DNA of 25,820 nt, taken from an uncultured Muribaculaceae bacterium. GTDB lineage: Bacteria > Bacteroidota > Bacteroidia > Bacteroidales > Muribaculaceae. Made by a program: the position numbers and the translations under genes. Every line of letters starts with the position of its first letter. Position 1 is the first letter of the stretch. Below, piece after piece: positions 14,484 through 23,233 of the stretch. The DNA is taken from assembly GCA_910586595.1 (NCBI GenBank), contig CAJUJB010000041.1, positions 1 through 25,820 on the forward strand, in the 5' to 3' direction. The notes beneath the pieces are model-generated. The model was not told the DNA's origin and made no database searches. It saw only the letters and a list, made by a program, of their open reading frames with translations.

Positions 14484-16970
14484 ATGATGAAGAAATCTAT
14501 CCTTCTGGGGATATGCGCCGCATCGTTGCTGTGCAGCTGCTCTGATGAGTGGAATGCACCTGGCAGCCGTACCGGCCGCATCGCCCCCGTGGTAGGCATC
14601 GACACGGAAGCCGTAACATCGCGTCCGGCCGCGCCTCAGTCGCGCGCCGAAGGCGATGAGCTGACGGCCGATAATCTGTCGATTCGCATTGCCAAAGCAG
14701 ATGGCTCGTTCTGCAAGGAATGGGAAACCCTTGCCGACTTTGACCCGAGTACTGCATTCCCTGTCGGAGACTATATTGTAGAGGCTTTCTACGGCGACGC
14801 CGAGGATGAAGGCTTTGAAAAACCATCGTATTACGGCTCGCAGGATATTTCTGTGGCTGACGACAAGACAACTGAGGTTGGCCTTACCGCCGGTCTCTCT
14901 AAGAGTATGGTCACCATCGCTTACACTGAGGCATTCGAAGGCTATATGGCCGACTGGAGCGCTACAGTGAAAGGCGCTGGCGAAGCCATCGACTATGTTA
15001 AGGGCGAGACCCGCCCCGTGTATGTGGCCCCCGGCGAGGTGACCATCCAGATTTCGGTGAAGAAGCCCAATGGCCTCAACGCTACATTTACACTCGACCC
15101 TGTGAAGGCTGAGGCCCGTTACCACTATACTGTGACTGTAGACGTCAACAACGGCAACGTTGGCGACGCCGTGCTCAATATTACTTTCGACGAGAATCTC
15201 GCCCAGGAAGAAGTTGAAATCGACCTTAGCGACAAAGTACTGTCGGCTCCCGCTCCGGAGATTGTGACCGAAGACTTCACCGCAGGTGAGGATATCGAGT
15301 GTGTTGAAGGTCTCCCCTTCGACGGTGAGCTCAAGATGGACCTCATCGCCATGGCCGGCCTCCACTCTGTGATGCTCGAGACCAAGTCGACCACACTTAT
15401 CCGTCAGGGATGGCCCGCAGAAATCGACCTCATGTCTGCCACCACAGAGCAGCAGGCTACTCTTACCTCACTCGGCTTCAAGGCCCTCGGCCTCTGGCGC
15501 ACTCCCGGCGAGATGGCTGAGATTGACTTTGCCGGTGTGATCAAGAACCTCAAGGTCATCGCCAACGACGACAATCGCACCGAGTTTACCGTGACCGTGA
15601 AAGATGCCCTCAGCCGTGCTTCAGAGCCTATGATTCTCGCAGTGGCTGTAGAAGGCCCGCAGGTTGAGCTCGCTTCCGCCGGTGAATTCTTCGATCCGGG
15701 TCAGCCCCTCAACATCACCCTCGGCTTTAACGGCGCAACCGCCGAAATTGTGAAGAACAACGTTTCTATCGAGTACTACCATCCCGTAGCCAAGCAGTGG
15801 CGTGCCCTCGAAATTCTTGAGGTTTCGGCACCCCGCGCCCGCTCGATGAGCGACTTCACCGTTACTTTAGCCACTCCCGACTTCGAGGGCGACCTCGTGC
15901 TCCGCGCCAAGTGCGGTGCCACCATCTCCGGAAGCTTGACGGTGACCATGCCCCCTTTTAGGGTGGCCGGTAGCGACCTCGATACATATGCCACACGCGC
16001 ATTCGTAAAAGTTATCGGCACCAACGGCAATCCTGACCCCTCGACTGCAGGTGCCGAGTTTTACGCTAAAAGCGAAGGCGAGACCGAATTCCACAAAATC
16101 AACGCCACTGAAGGCGAGAATGGATACTTCACTCTCGAAGGGCTGACTCCGAACACTACAAATGTAGTGCGAGTAGAACTTAATGGTTTGAAATCAGCTT
16201 CTTCTGTGCTGCACACCGAGGAGATACTTACTCTCCCCAACTCCGGTATGGAGGAATGGTATAGAGAAGGTGGTAACTCTAACTGGTGGATTGCCTATCC
16301 CGGTGCGACCAAAGAGACAGTATGGGGTACGATGAATCTGCTCACCACCTCTCAAGGCAGTACACTGACCGGTGTCGCTCCCGGAGCTGCGTATTCAGCT
16401 TTCTCAGGCACACGTCAGACTACTGACGTTCACGGAGGTTCGTCTGCTGCCGTAATTTCTACTGTTGGTTGGGGCGACGGTAATACTGCCTGGCTTGGTA
16501 AAATCAATACCAGTAGTTGGATCCCTAACGGAGGTAAATGTGAACACCTTACTGTAGGTGAGCTTTATCTCGGCTCATATAACAGTACAACTCAGCTTGC
16601 CAATTATTCAGGCTACGATTTTGCCTCTCGTCCTGCAAAATTGAAGTTCTTCTACAAATATGTGACAAAGAACAAAGCCGACTGGGGTGTGGCTGAAATT
16701 CACCTGCTTGATGCTGCCGGAAATATTGTGAATGAATCGACGCTTCAACTTAAAGCTGCTTCATCGTATACTGAAGCTGAGTTGGCGATGACCTATAAGC
16801 CCGGCATGAATAAGGCGGTGAAGATTCAGGTGATGTTCAAGTCGTCAGGCAATTCCGCTTGTCAATCGATTAACAACGACAACTTAAGTTCTCCTCCTTC
16901 GGCAAACCTGAGCAATGGCCGCTATACTGGTTCTGAGCTCTACATCGACGACATCGAATTAATATACTAA
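14484..16970 (+). CDS. DUF4493 lipoprotein with C-terminal PCMD module
   Basis: 828 aa (a second ATG at 14487 is equally possible). The lipoprotein signal ends LLCSC, acylated C19, then SDEW, an acidic signal that fits Bacteroidetes surface export. Residues about 45-260 match DUF4493 (features: DGSFCKEWETLADF, GDYIVEAFYGD, EGFEKPSYYGSQ, the conserved Arg/Tyr-rich strands). Beta-sandwich segments follow to about residue 580. From L584 (LPNSGMEEW) to the end is a PCMD-type (putative carbohydrate metabolism domain) beta-sandwich ending SELYIDDIELIY. Probable role: surface glycan or ligand binding (family inference). First of three related genes; 11 nt precede the next start. From about 16140 on, codons become visibly richer in A/T third positions. 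Confidence 0.85.
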   Translation: MMKKSILLGICAASLLCSCSDEWNAPGSRTGRIAPVVGIDTEAVTSRPAAPQSRAEGDELTADNLSIRIAKADGSFCKEWETLADFDPSTAFPVGDYIVEAFYGDAEDEGFEKPSYYGSQDISVADDKTTEVGLTAGLSKSMVTIAYTEAFEGYMADWSATVKGAGEAIDYVKGETRPVYVAPGEVTIQISVKKPNGLNATFTLDPVKAEARYHYTVTVDVNNGNVGDAVLNITFDENLAQEEVEIDLSDKVLSAPAPEIVTEDFTAGEDIECVEGLPFDGELKMDLIAMAGLHSVMLETKSTTLIRQGWPAEIDLMSATTEQQATLTSLGFKALGLWRTPGEMAEIDFAGVIKNLKVIANDDNRTEFTVTVKDALSRASEPMILAVAVEGPQVELASAGEFFDPGQPLNITLGFNGATAEIVKNNVSIEYYHPVAKQWRALEILEVSAPRARSMSDFTVTLATPDFEGDLVLRAKCGATISGSLTVTMPPFRVAGSDLDTYATRAFVKVIGTNGNPDPSTAGAEFYAKSEGETEFHKINATEGENGYFTLEGLTPNTTNVVRVELNGLKSASSVLHTEEILTLPNSGMEEWYREGGNSNWWIAYPGATKETVWGTMNLLTTSQGSTLTGVAPGAAYSAFSGTRQTTDVHGGSSAAVISTVGWGDGNTAWLGKINTSSWIPNGGKCEHLTVGELYLGSYNSTTQLANYSGYDFASRPAKLKFFYKYVTKNKADWGVAEIHLLDAAGNIVNESTLQLKAASSYTEAELAMTYKPGMNKAVKIQVMFKSSGNSACQSINNDNLSSPPSANLSNGRYTGSELYIDDIELIY

Positions 16971-16981
16971 AGAAATAAGCA

Positions 16982-18283
16982 ATGAAAACCAATATATTAT
17001 CCATTCTTGCCGCAGGCGCGGTGATGCTTGGCGCAGTTTCCTGCGACGACAAGTGGACTCCGCCTACGACCGAGGAAGGCTCTGTAGACCTCACTTCGCT
17101 GAGCGTCAACATGAGCGATGCTGAGAAGGTGTCGAGCGCCGTTGTGAGCCGTGCCACCGTCGATCTCAGCGACTATATCGTAACTGTCACCGACCGCACC
17201 GGTGCTCAGCCTGCCAAAACTTACACCTATGGCGCAATGCCCGAGGTGCTCACCCTCCCCGTGGGCGACTATACTCTTTCTGTGAAGTCGCACGAGGTAC
17301 AGAAGGCTGAGTGGGAACGTCCTCTTTACGAAGGCACCAAAGACTTCTCCATCACTCAGGGTAAAATCTCGCAGATCGGTGTAGTAACCTGCGCGTTCGC
17401 TTCGCTCAAGGTGACCGTCGACTTCTCCGACGATTTGCTCGCAGTGCTCGGTGACGACGTGAAAGTCACCATCATCGCCAACGACGAAGGTCTTATCGAC
17501 TTCACTCCCGGCGAGACACGTGCCGCTTACTTTGCAGTTCTCGAAGGCTCCAACACTATGGTGGCTCACTTCGAAGGCACTGTCGACGGCACTTATACCT
17601 CAGAAGACACCCCCTTTACCAATGTAGAGGCAGGCGTATACCAGAAGGTAAGCTACCGCAGCAAGCAAGGCCCCGATATTCCCGAGCAGACCGGTGGTGT
17701 CAATCCTGGCGGCATTACTCTCGATACCGAGGTAATCGCGGTTGATATTGACGGCAATGTACAGGTAGGCGAGGACGTGCTCGATCCCTCCGACCGTCCG
17801 GGTCAGGAGGAGAGTAAGGAACCTGTCGACCCCATTGACCCTGTAGATCCCGTAGATCCTGAAGAGCCTAAGGCGATTGAGTTCAAGGTTTCAGAATCTT
17901 CAACCAACCTGAAACTCGATGAGGTGAATACCGCTCGGGAAGGCTTCGGCGACGCAATCGTTACCATCAAATCTGAAAACGGAATCAAAAATCTGATCGT
18001 GACAATTGATACTGATCAACTCGGCTTTGAGGCTGCACTTGCAGATCTTTTCCTGGATAAACCCTTTGACCTTGCTTACCCGGGAGAAGCCGAAGCTAAT
18101 CTCGTCGCTCTTAACTTACCGGTTGGGCATCAAGTAATCGATCAGACTTCTGTTGATTTCAACATCACAGATTTTGTGCCTATGCTTCTTGCATTCCCCG
18201 GCAACCACAACTTCATTCTCTCAGTTACTGATAACCAAGGTATTTGCGAGACAATGACACTCCGCTTCATCGCTAAAGAATAA
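16982..18283 (+). CDS. DUF4493 lipoprotein with Asp-Pro linker and distinct C-terminal domain
   Basis: 433 aa. The lipoprotein signal ends GAVSC, acylated C21, followed by DDKW. Residues about 30-250 repeat the DUF4493 pattern (GDYTLSVKSHE, EWERPLYEGTKDF, a central SLKVTVDFSDD strand). A linker at about residues 275-297 is built of V/I-D-P triplets. The C-terminal domain (about 297-433) is a beta-sandwich resembling the middle domain of the neighbours (TLRFIAKE end); there is no PCMD. It lies between the two PCMD-bearing paralogues, with 15 nt before the third gene, so it may be a shorter subunit of the same surface complex (inference). Codon style changes at the linker. Confidence 0.83.
   Translation: MKTNILSILAAGAVMLGAVSCDDKWTPPTTEEGSVDLTSLSVNMSDAEKVSSAVVSRATVDLSDYIVTVTDRTGAQPAKTYTYGAMPEVLTLPVGDYTLSVKSHEVQKAEWERPLYEGTKDFSITQGKISQIGVVTCAFASLKVTVDFSDDLLAVLGDDVKVTIIANDEGLIDFTPGETRAAYFAVLEGSNTMVAHFEGTVDGTYTSEDTPFTNVEAGVYQKVSYRSKQGPDIPEQTGGVNPGGITLDTEVIAVDIDGNVQVGEDVLDPSDRPGQEESKEPVDPIDPVDPVDPEEPKAIEFKVSESSTNLKLDEVNTAREGFGDAIVTIKSENGIKNLIVTIDTDQLGFEAALADLFLDKPFDLAYPGEAEANLVALNLPVGHQVIDQTSVDFNITDFVPMLLAFPGNHNFILSVTDNQGICETMTLRFIAKE
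17825..17869 (+). repeat. Tandem 9-nt repeats encoding an Asp-Pro linker
   Basis: Five consecutive 9-nt units in frame from codon 282 encode VDP, IDP, VDP, VDP and EEP. Two adjacent units differ by one base. The tract could change length by slippage in whole codons without shifting the frame. Confidence 0.75.
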
Positions 18284-18298
18284 TAAACCCTTGCCGAA

Positions 18299-20419
18299 AT
18301 GAAAAAGATACATCTCTATATGGCCGGTGCAGCCTTGATGGCGCTCACGGCTGCCTGCTCGGAAGAGCAGTTCAATGTCGACGGTGAGGGCCAGCTCGTG
18401 CTCCGCGCATCGGTGAATTCCGACATGACCGTTGTGTCGCGTGCCACCGAAGACGAACTCGCCGAAAACTGCATGGTATGGATCTCGAGCGAGAAAGGCC
18501 TCGTACGCCGCTATAACAGCCTCTCGGAAGTGCCCTCCGAGCCTATCGACCTCGTAACTGGCCACTATGTTGCTGAGGCATGGACCGGCGACTCTGTGTC
18601 GGCTTCGTTCGACAAACGCTGGTTTAAAGGCCGCGAGGAATTTGACGTCGCAGCAGGCCAGACCGCCCAGGTCGACCTCGTTTGCCGCATAGCCAACGTT
18701 GCCGCTTCGGTCAAATATGCCGAAGGCCTCGAGGAAGTGCTCACCGACTTTACCATGACCGTTGGTCACGACCGCGGTTCTCTGGTATTTGAAGGTCGCG
18801 ACGACCGCCGTGGTTATTTCATGATGCCGTCGATCGACAAAAACCTTGCCTTCGAGCTGCGCGGTACGCAGATCAACGGCACCGAGTTTGTATATAACGG
18901 TGTGATTGAAGACGCACAGCCCGCCACCGAGTATGTGCTCAATGTGAAATTTACCCAGCAAACCAACGCCGTGGGTGGCGCAGTGTTCTCAATCGAGATC
19001 GACGAGCACACCATCGACGTCGAAACCAATATCGAGCTTATCGCTGCTCCGAAAATGGAGGGCTACGGTTTTGACCTTGCTTCGACTGTGATGGGTGAGC
19101 CCGGTGCAATAGGCCGTCGCACTGTCTATATCTCCACCGCATCCACACTCAAAACTGTCGAGCTCCGCTCAGATCTCCTTCTCGGCATCACCGAGCTCGG
19201 CGGTAACGACTGCGAGCTGCTTGCCATGGAGCCCGATGGTGTGGGCGTCAACGCCCTCGCCAATGCCGGCATCAACTTCAAGCTCACCCCGAGCGAGGCA
19301 GGAGAGCTCTTCCAGCTCAACTTTGAAGAGTCGTTCACCAACGAGCTCACCGAAGGTGACTACACCATCGACGTGACCGCAACCGACATCAACGGCAAAG
19401 CTTCGACCGCCGTACTCGCCATCACCGTGAGCGACGCAGCCGTGATGACAGCTCCGGCAACCGAGGTGTCTTACTTCTCGGCAACACTCCACGCCAACCT
19501 CGTGAAAGAGACTGAGGCAGCTCTCGGCTTCAACTATCGTGCAGCTGGCGCCCAGGAGTGGAACCACGTTGACGCCGTTGCCAACGGATCAGACATCACC
19601 GCAGAGCTGACCGGCCTGAAAGACAATGCAGACTATGAATACACCGTAACCGCAGGTGCCTTCACATCAGCAGTAATCGAGAAGTTCACAACTCTCAGCG
19701 CCCAACTCCCCAACAACAGCTTCGAGGAATGGGGTATGTACGGAAAATCGAATATACTTGGTGTTGACTACAGCTCTGTTTTCTGGGATTCAGGTAATCA
19801 TGGCGCGACCACTCTCGGCGCTTCGTATAACTTGACCACAGCCTCTACAACTTATGTGCACAGCGGCAACTACTCCGCCCGTCTGGAATCTAAGTATATC
19901 GTGATTAAGTTTGCCGCCGGTAACCTGTTTGTCGGCAAATACCTCAAGACCAACGGAACTAATGGTGTCCTTGGCTGGGGCCGTCCATTCACCCTTACAC
20001 CGAAGGCTCTCAAGGCATGGGTTAAATATGAACCCGCAACGGCTGTAAATGGCAAAGGTACCGGCTCTTATATCAAGGCTGGCGATCTTGACCAGGGTAT
20101 CATGTATGTTGCACTGGTTGACGATACTAAATCCAGCTATAATGGTGAGGAATGGCCTATAATCGTTGATACTTCCGATCAGGAGAATAAGCTGTTTAAG
20201 AAAGATGCCGACAACGTGATTGCGTATGGCGAACATGTCTTCACCGAACCTACCGAAGGCAATAATCTTATACAGATTGAAATACCTATCGAGTATTTCA
20301 AGCCTGGTGTGACTCCGTCTAACATTGTGCTTGTCGCTTCTGCAAGCCGCTATGGCGACTATTTCCAGGGTGCAGCCGGTTCTGTACTCTATGTAGACGA
20401 CATCGAGCTCGTATACTAA
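18299..20419 (+). CDS. DUF4493 lipoprotein with Fn3-like domain and C-terminal PCMD module
   Basis: 706 aa. The lipoprotein signal ends ALTAAC, acylated C20, then SEEQF, again an acidic surface-export pattern. Residues about 30-240 are DUF4493-like (GHYVAEAWTGDS, KRWFKGREEFDV). Residues about 245-380 are a beta-sandwich related to the corresponding part of the first gene. An Fn3-like domain (about 385-468, ATEVSYFSATLHANL to EKFTTL) precedes the PCMD from L470 (LPNNSFEEW) to the end (SVLYVDDIELVY). Last gene of the trio, followed by a terminator hairpin. Likely an outer-surface binding protein; the ligand is unknown. The PCMD part (from about 19730) has a more A/T-rich codon style than the N-terminal part. 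Confidence 0.85.
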   Translation: MKKIHLYMAGAALMALTAACSEEQFNVDGEGQLVLRASVNSDMTVVSRATEDELAENCMVWISSEKGLVRRYNSLSEVPSEPIDLVTGHYVAEAWTGDSVSASFDKRWFKGREEFDVAAGQTAQVDLVCRIANVAASVKYAEGLEEVLTDFTMTVGHDRGSLVFEGRDDRRGYFMMPSIDKNLAFELRGTQINGTEFVYNGVIEDAQPATEYVLNVKFTQQTNAVGGAVFSIEIDEHTIDVETNIELIAAPKMEGYGFDLASTVMGEPGAIGRRTVYISTASTLKTVELRSDLLLGITELGGNDCELLAMEPDGVGVNALANAGINFKLTPSEAGELFQLNFEESFTNELTEGDYTIDVTATDINGKASTAVLAITVSDAAVMTAPATEVSYFSATLHANLVKETEAALGFNYRAAGAQEWNHVDAVANGSDITAELTGLKDNADYEYTVTAGAFTSAVIEKFTTLSAQLPNNSFEEWGMYGKSNILGVDYSSVFWDSGNHGATTLGASYNLTTASTTYVHSGNYSARLESKYIVIKFAAGNLFVGKYLKTNGTNGVLGWGRPFTLTPKALKAWVKYEPATAVNGKGTGSYIKAGDLDQGIMYVALVDDTKSSYNGEEWPIIVDTSDQENKLFKKDADNVIAYGEHVFTEPTEGNNLIQIEIPIEYFKPGVTPSNIVLVASASRYGDYFQGAAGSVLYVDDIELVY

Positions 20420-20445
20420 AATTATTCGCTGAATAATATTTTCTG

Positions 20446-20485
20446 GCGCCACGACCCCTCAGACGGGCCGTGGCGCTGTCTTTGC
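20446..20485 (+). terminator. Terminator of the DUF4493 operon
   Basis: An 8-bp perfect stem (20446-20453 with 20469-20476), with inner CCC/GGG pairing, lies 26 nt after the stop and is followed by TGTCTTTG, a weak T tract. Confidence 0.7.
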
Positions 20486-20504
20486 GTCACGACCTCTTTT
20501 TGCG

Positions 20505-20536
20505 CTTGCGTATCTGAGAAAAAATTGCCACCTTTG
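20505..20536 (+). promoter_or_regulatory. Promoter of the class II ribonucleotide reductase gene
   Basis: CTTG (20505-20508), exactly 20 nt, then CACCTTTG (20529-20536) followed by CA. The first base of the -7 box deviates from TAnnTTTG, but spacing is ideal. The leader would be only about 12 nt, leaving no room for a cobalamin riboswitch or for an upstream start at the TTG at 20525. Confidence 0.6.
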
Positions 20537-20554
20537 CAGAGCTTTTTTCAAACT

Positions 20555-23098
20555 ATGGAAACGACTAATACATATACTTACGAAGAGGCGCACGACGCCT
20601 CGCTCAAGTACTTCGGGGGCGATAGCCTTGCTGCTCAGGTATGGGTGAGCAAGTATGCCCTCAAGGATAGCGATGGCAACCTCTACGAGCGTACGCCCGA
20701 CGACATGCATCATCGTCTGGCCAACGAGCTCGCGCGTATCGAGGCCCGTTATCCGCAGGGTATGTCCTCTGATGAAATTTTCGATCTCCTTAAGGATTTC
20801 CGCTATGTGGTGCCCCAGGGCAGCCCCATGGCTGGCATCGGCAATAATCACCAGGTAGGTTCGCTGTCGAACTGCTTCGTGGTCGGGCTTGACGGTAAGC
20901 CCGACAGCTACGGCGGCATAATGCGTGTCGACCAGGAGCAGGTGCAGCTCATGAAACGCCGTGGTGGTGTAGGTCATGACCTCTCGCACCTCCGCCCCAA
21001 GGGCATGGCGGTGAAGAACTCGGCTCTGACTTCGACCGGCCTCGTGCCGTTCATGGAGCGATACTCCAACTCCACACGCGAAGTCGCCCAGGATGGCCGA
21101 CGCGGTGCGCTGATGCTCACCGTATCGATCAAGCATCCCGACTCGGAGGCCTTTATCGACGCCAAGCTCACGCCCGGCAAGGTGACCGGCGCAAATGTGT
21201 CGGTGCGCATCGACGACGCCTTTATGGAAGCCGTTGAGAGTGGCAAGCCTTATCGCCAGCAGTTCCCGGTCAACTCCGACAATCCTCTTGTGACCCAGGA
21301 AATCGACGCGCGCGCCCTCTGGCAGAAGATTACCGCCAACGCGTGGAAGTCGGCAGAACCCGGCGTCCTGTTCTGGGATACCATCCGCCGCGAGTCGGTG
21401 CCCGACTGCTATGCCGATCTCGGCTTCGAGACCATCTCGACCAACCCTTGCGGCGAGATTCCTCTCTGCCCCTATGACAGCTGCCGCCTTCTGGCCATAA
21501 ATCTTTATTCTTTTGTAAAGAATCCGTTTACTCCTGAAGCCGAATTCGACTTCGACCTGCTCACACACCACGTTCGCCGTGCACAGCGTATCATGGACGA
21601 TATTATCGACCTTGAGATGGAGAAAATCGACCTTATCCTCAGCAAGATCGACCTCGATCCCGAGCCTGAGGAGGTGAAGGGCCCCGAGCGTAATCTGTGG
21701 CACAAAATCAAGGAGAAGACACTGCGCGGACGCCGCACAGGCCTCGGCACCACCGCCGAGGGCGACATGATCGCCGCCATGGGCCTGCGCTACGGCACCC
21801 CCGAAGCTACGGCATTCAGCGAAAGTGTGCACCGTGCCGTCGCCTTGGCTGCATACACTGAGTCGGTAGAGATGGCTGCCCAGCGCGGAGCCTTCGAGGT
21901 CTACGACGCAGCCCGCGAAGCTTCAAATCCTTATATACAGCGTCTCGCCCAGGCCGACCCCGCGCTCTACGAGCGCATGAAGGCTGTAGGTCGCCGCAAC
22001 ATAGCGTGTCTTACCATCGCACCGACCGGCACAACGAGCCTCATGACCCAGACTTCGTCGGGCATAGAGCCGGTGTTCATGCCCGTCTACAAGCGTCGCC
22101 GCAAAATCAACGCCGCCGAAGCCGGCGCCCGCGTTGACTACGTTGACGACTCTGGCGACGCATTCGAGGAGTATATCGTATACCATCCCAAATTCCTTGA
22201 GTGGATGCGTGTGGCCGGCATCGACACCGAAAAACAGTATACCCAGGCCGAACTCGACGAAATCGTGGCCCGTTCGCCCTACGCCGGTGCCACTGCCAAC
22301 GACATCGACTGGCACGAGAAGGTGGCCATGCAGGGCCGCATACAGAAGTGGGTCGACCACTCTATTTCCGTAACAATCAACCTCCCCTCGACCGTCACCA
22401 TTGAAGAGGTGGAAAGCCTCTACCGCGAGGCTTGGCATGCCGGCTGCAAGGGATGTACGGTCTACCGCGACGGGTCGCGCTCGGGCGTGCTCGTGGCTGT
22501 GGAGAAAGACAAGAAGAAAAACGAATGCGACTGCGCCTGCCACCAGCCCATACTTGCCAAGCGCCCCAACGAGCTCGAGGCCGACGTCGTACGCTTCCAG
22601 AACAATAAGGAAAAATGGATTGCCTTCGTAGGTCTTGTCGACGGACGCCCCTACGAGATCTTCACCGGTCTGGCCGACGATGAGGATGGCATCTTCATTC
22701 CCAAGTCGGTAAGCCATGGCAAGATTGTGAAGGCCCTCGACGAGAACGGCAACAAGCGCTACGACTTCCAGTTTATCAACAAGCGCGGCCACAAGACCAC
22801 CATCGAAGGCCTCTCCGACAAGTTCAACCCCGAGTATTGGAACTATGCCAAACTAATCTCGGGTGTACTCCGCTACGGAATGCCTATCGACCAGGTGCTC
22901 AAACTTGTAGGAGGCCTGGAGCTCAACTCCCAGTCGATCAACACATGGAAGATGGGCGTGGAGCGCGCGCTGAAGAAATATCTGCCCAACGGCACCGCAG
23001 CCGGAGGCCAGAAGTGCCCCAACTGCGGTCAGGAGACTCTTGTGTATCAGGAAGGATGCCTCATCTGCACCTCCTGCGGAACCTCGAAGTGCGGATAA
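20555..23098 (+). CDS. nrdJ: Adenosylcobalamin-dependent (class II) ribonucleoside-diphosphate reductase
   Basis: 847 aa cytoplasmic enzyme reducing ribonucleotides to deoxyribonucleotides with a cobalamin-derived radical, oxygen-independent. Visible features: SNCFVVG with C107, the active-site loop NPCGEIPL with C299 and E301, PTGTTSLM in the catalytic barrel, SVTINLPS and CKGCTVYRDGSRSGVL. A C-terminal TSCPD-like extension follows (about residues 675-810), then a Cys-rich tail (CPNCGQE ... CTSCGTSKCG) that likely binds zinc and shuttles electrons. No glycyl-radical motif and no NrdB partner are nearby, which fits class II. The open frame extends upstream to a TTG at 20525, but the ATG at 20555 is the natural start. 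It is transcribed alone. Confidence 0.93.
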   Translation: METTNTYTYEEAHDASLKYFGGDSLAAQVWVSKYALKDSDGNLYERTPDDMHHRLANELARIEARYPQGMSSDEIFDLLKDFRYVVPQGSPMAGIGNNHQVGSLSNCFVVGLDGKPDSYGGIMRVDQEQVQLMKRRGGVGHDLSHLRPKGMAVKNSALTSTGLVPFMERYSNSTREVAQDGRRGALMLTVSIKHPDSEAFIDAKLTPGKVTGANVSVRIDDAFMEAVESGKPYRQQFPVNSDNPLVTQEIDARALWQKITANAWKSAEPGVLFWDTIRRESVPDCYADLGFETISTNPCGEIPLCPYDSCRLLAINLYSFVKNPFTPEAEFDFDLLTHHVRRAQRIMDDIIDLEMEKIDLILSKIDLDPEPEEVKGPERNLWHKIKEKTLRGRRTGLGTTAEGDMIAAMGLRYGTPEATAFSESVHRAVALAAYTESVEMAAQRGAFEVYDAAREASNPYIQRLAQADPALYERMKAVGRRNIACLTIAPTGTTSLMTQTSSGIEPVFMPVYKRRRKINAAEAGARVDYVDDSGDAFEEYIVYHPKFLEWMRVAGIDTEKQYTQAELDEIVARSPYAGATANDIDWHEKVAMQGRIQKWVDHSISVTINLPSTVTIEEVESLYREAWHAGCKGCTVYRDGSRSGVLVAVEKDKKKNECDCACHQPILAKRPNELEADVVRFQNNKEKWIAFVGLVDGRPYEIFTGLADDEDGIFIPKSVSHGKIVKALDENGNKRYDFQFINKRGHKTTIEGLSDKFNPEYWNYAKLISGVLRYGMPIDQVLKLVGGLELNSQSINTWKMGVERALKKYLPNGTAAGGQKCPNCGQETLVYQEGCLICTSCGTSKCG

Positions 23099-23153
23099 AC
23101 GCGCGTTGACAAAAATTAGAGAATGGCATAGCGCAGATTACGGAAATATTTCG

Positions 23154-23161
23154 TAAATTTG
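23154..23161 (+). promoter_or_regulatory. -7 element of the enolase promoter
   Basis: TAAATTTG, then CGCG, matches TAnnTTTG and sits about 73 nt before the enolase ATG. No TTTG occurs at the expected -33 position. The A-rich leader (23168-23233) precedes the start. Confidence 0.55.
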
Positions 23162-23233
23162 CGCGTGCATTCAACGAATGCCTTCAGACGACAATAAAAC
23201 ACACAACATACAAAGATTATTAGTAACTCCACT

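Noticed and set aside
14295..15365. 356-codon minus-strand open frame spanning the DUF4493 operon leader
   Set aside because: It runs through the promoter and start of the first DUF4493 gene in antisense, has no signal or domain, and conflicts with the promoter layout.
20459..21832. 457-codon minus-strand open frame
   Set aside because: Antisense to the class II ribonucleotide reductase; His/Ala/Gly/Val-rich shadow without recognisable domain.
21923..22792. 289-codon minus-strand open frame
   Set aside because: Antisense shadow inside the ribonucleotide reductase gene.
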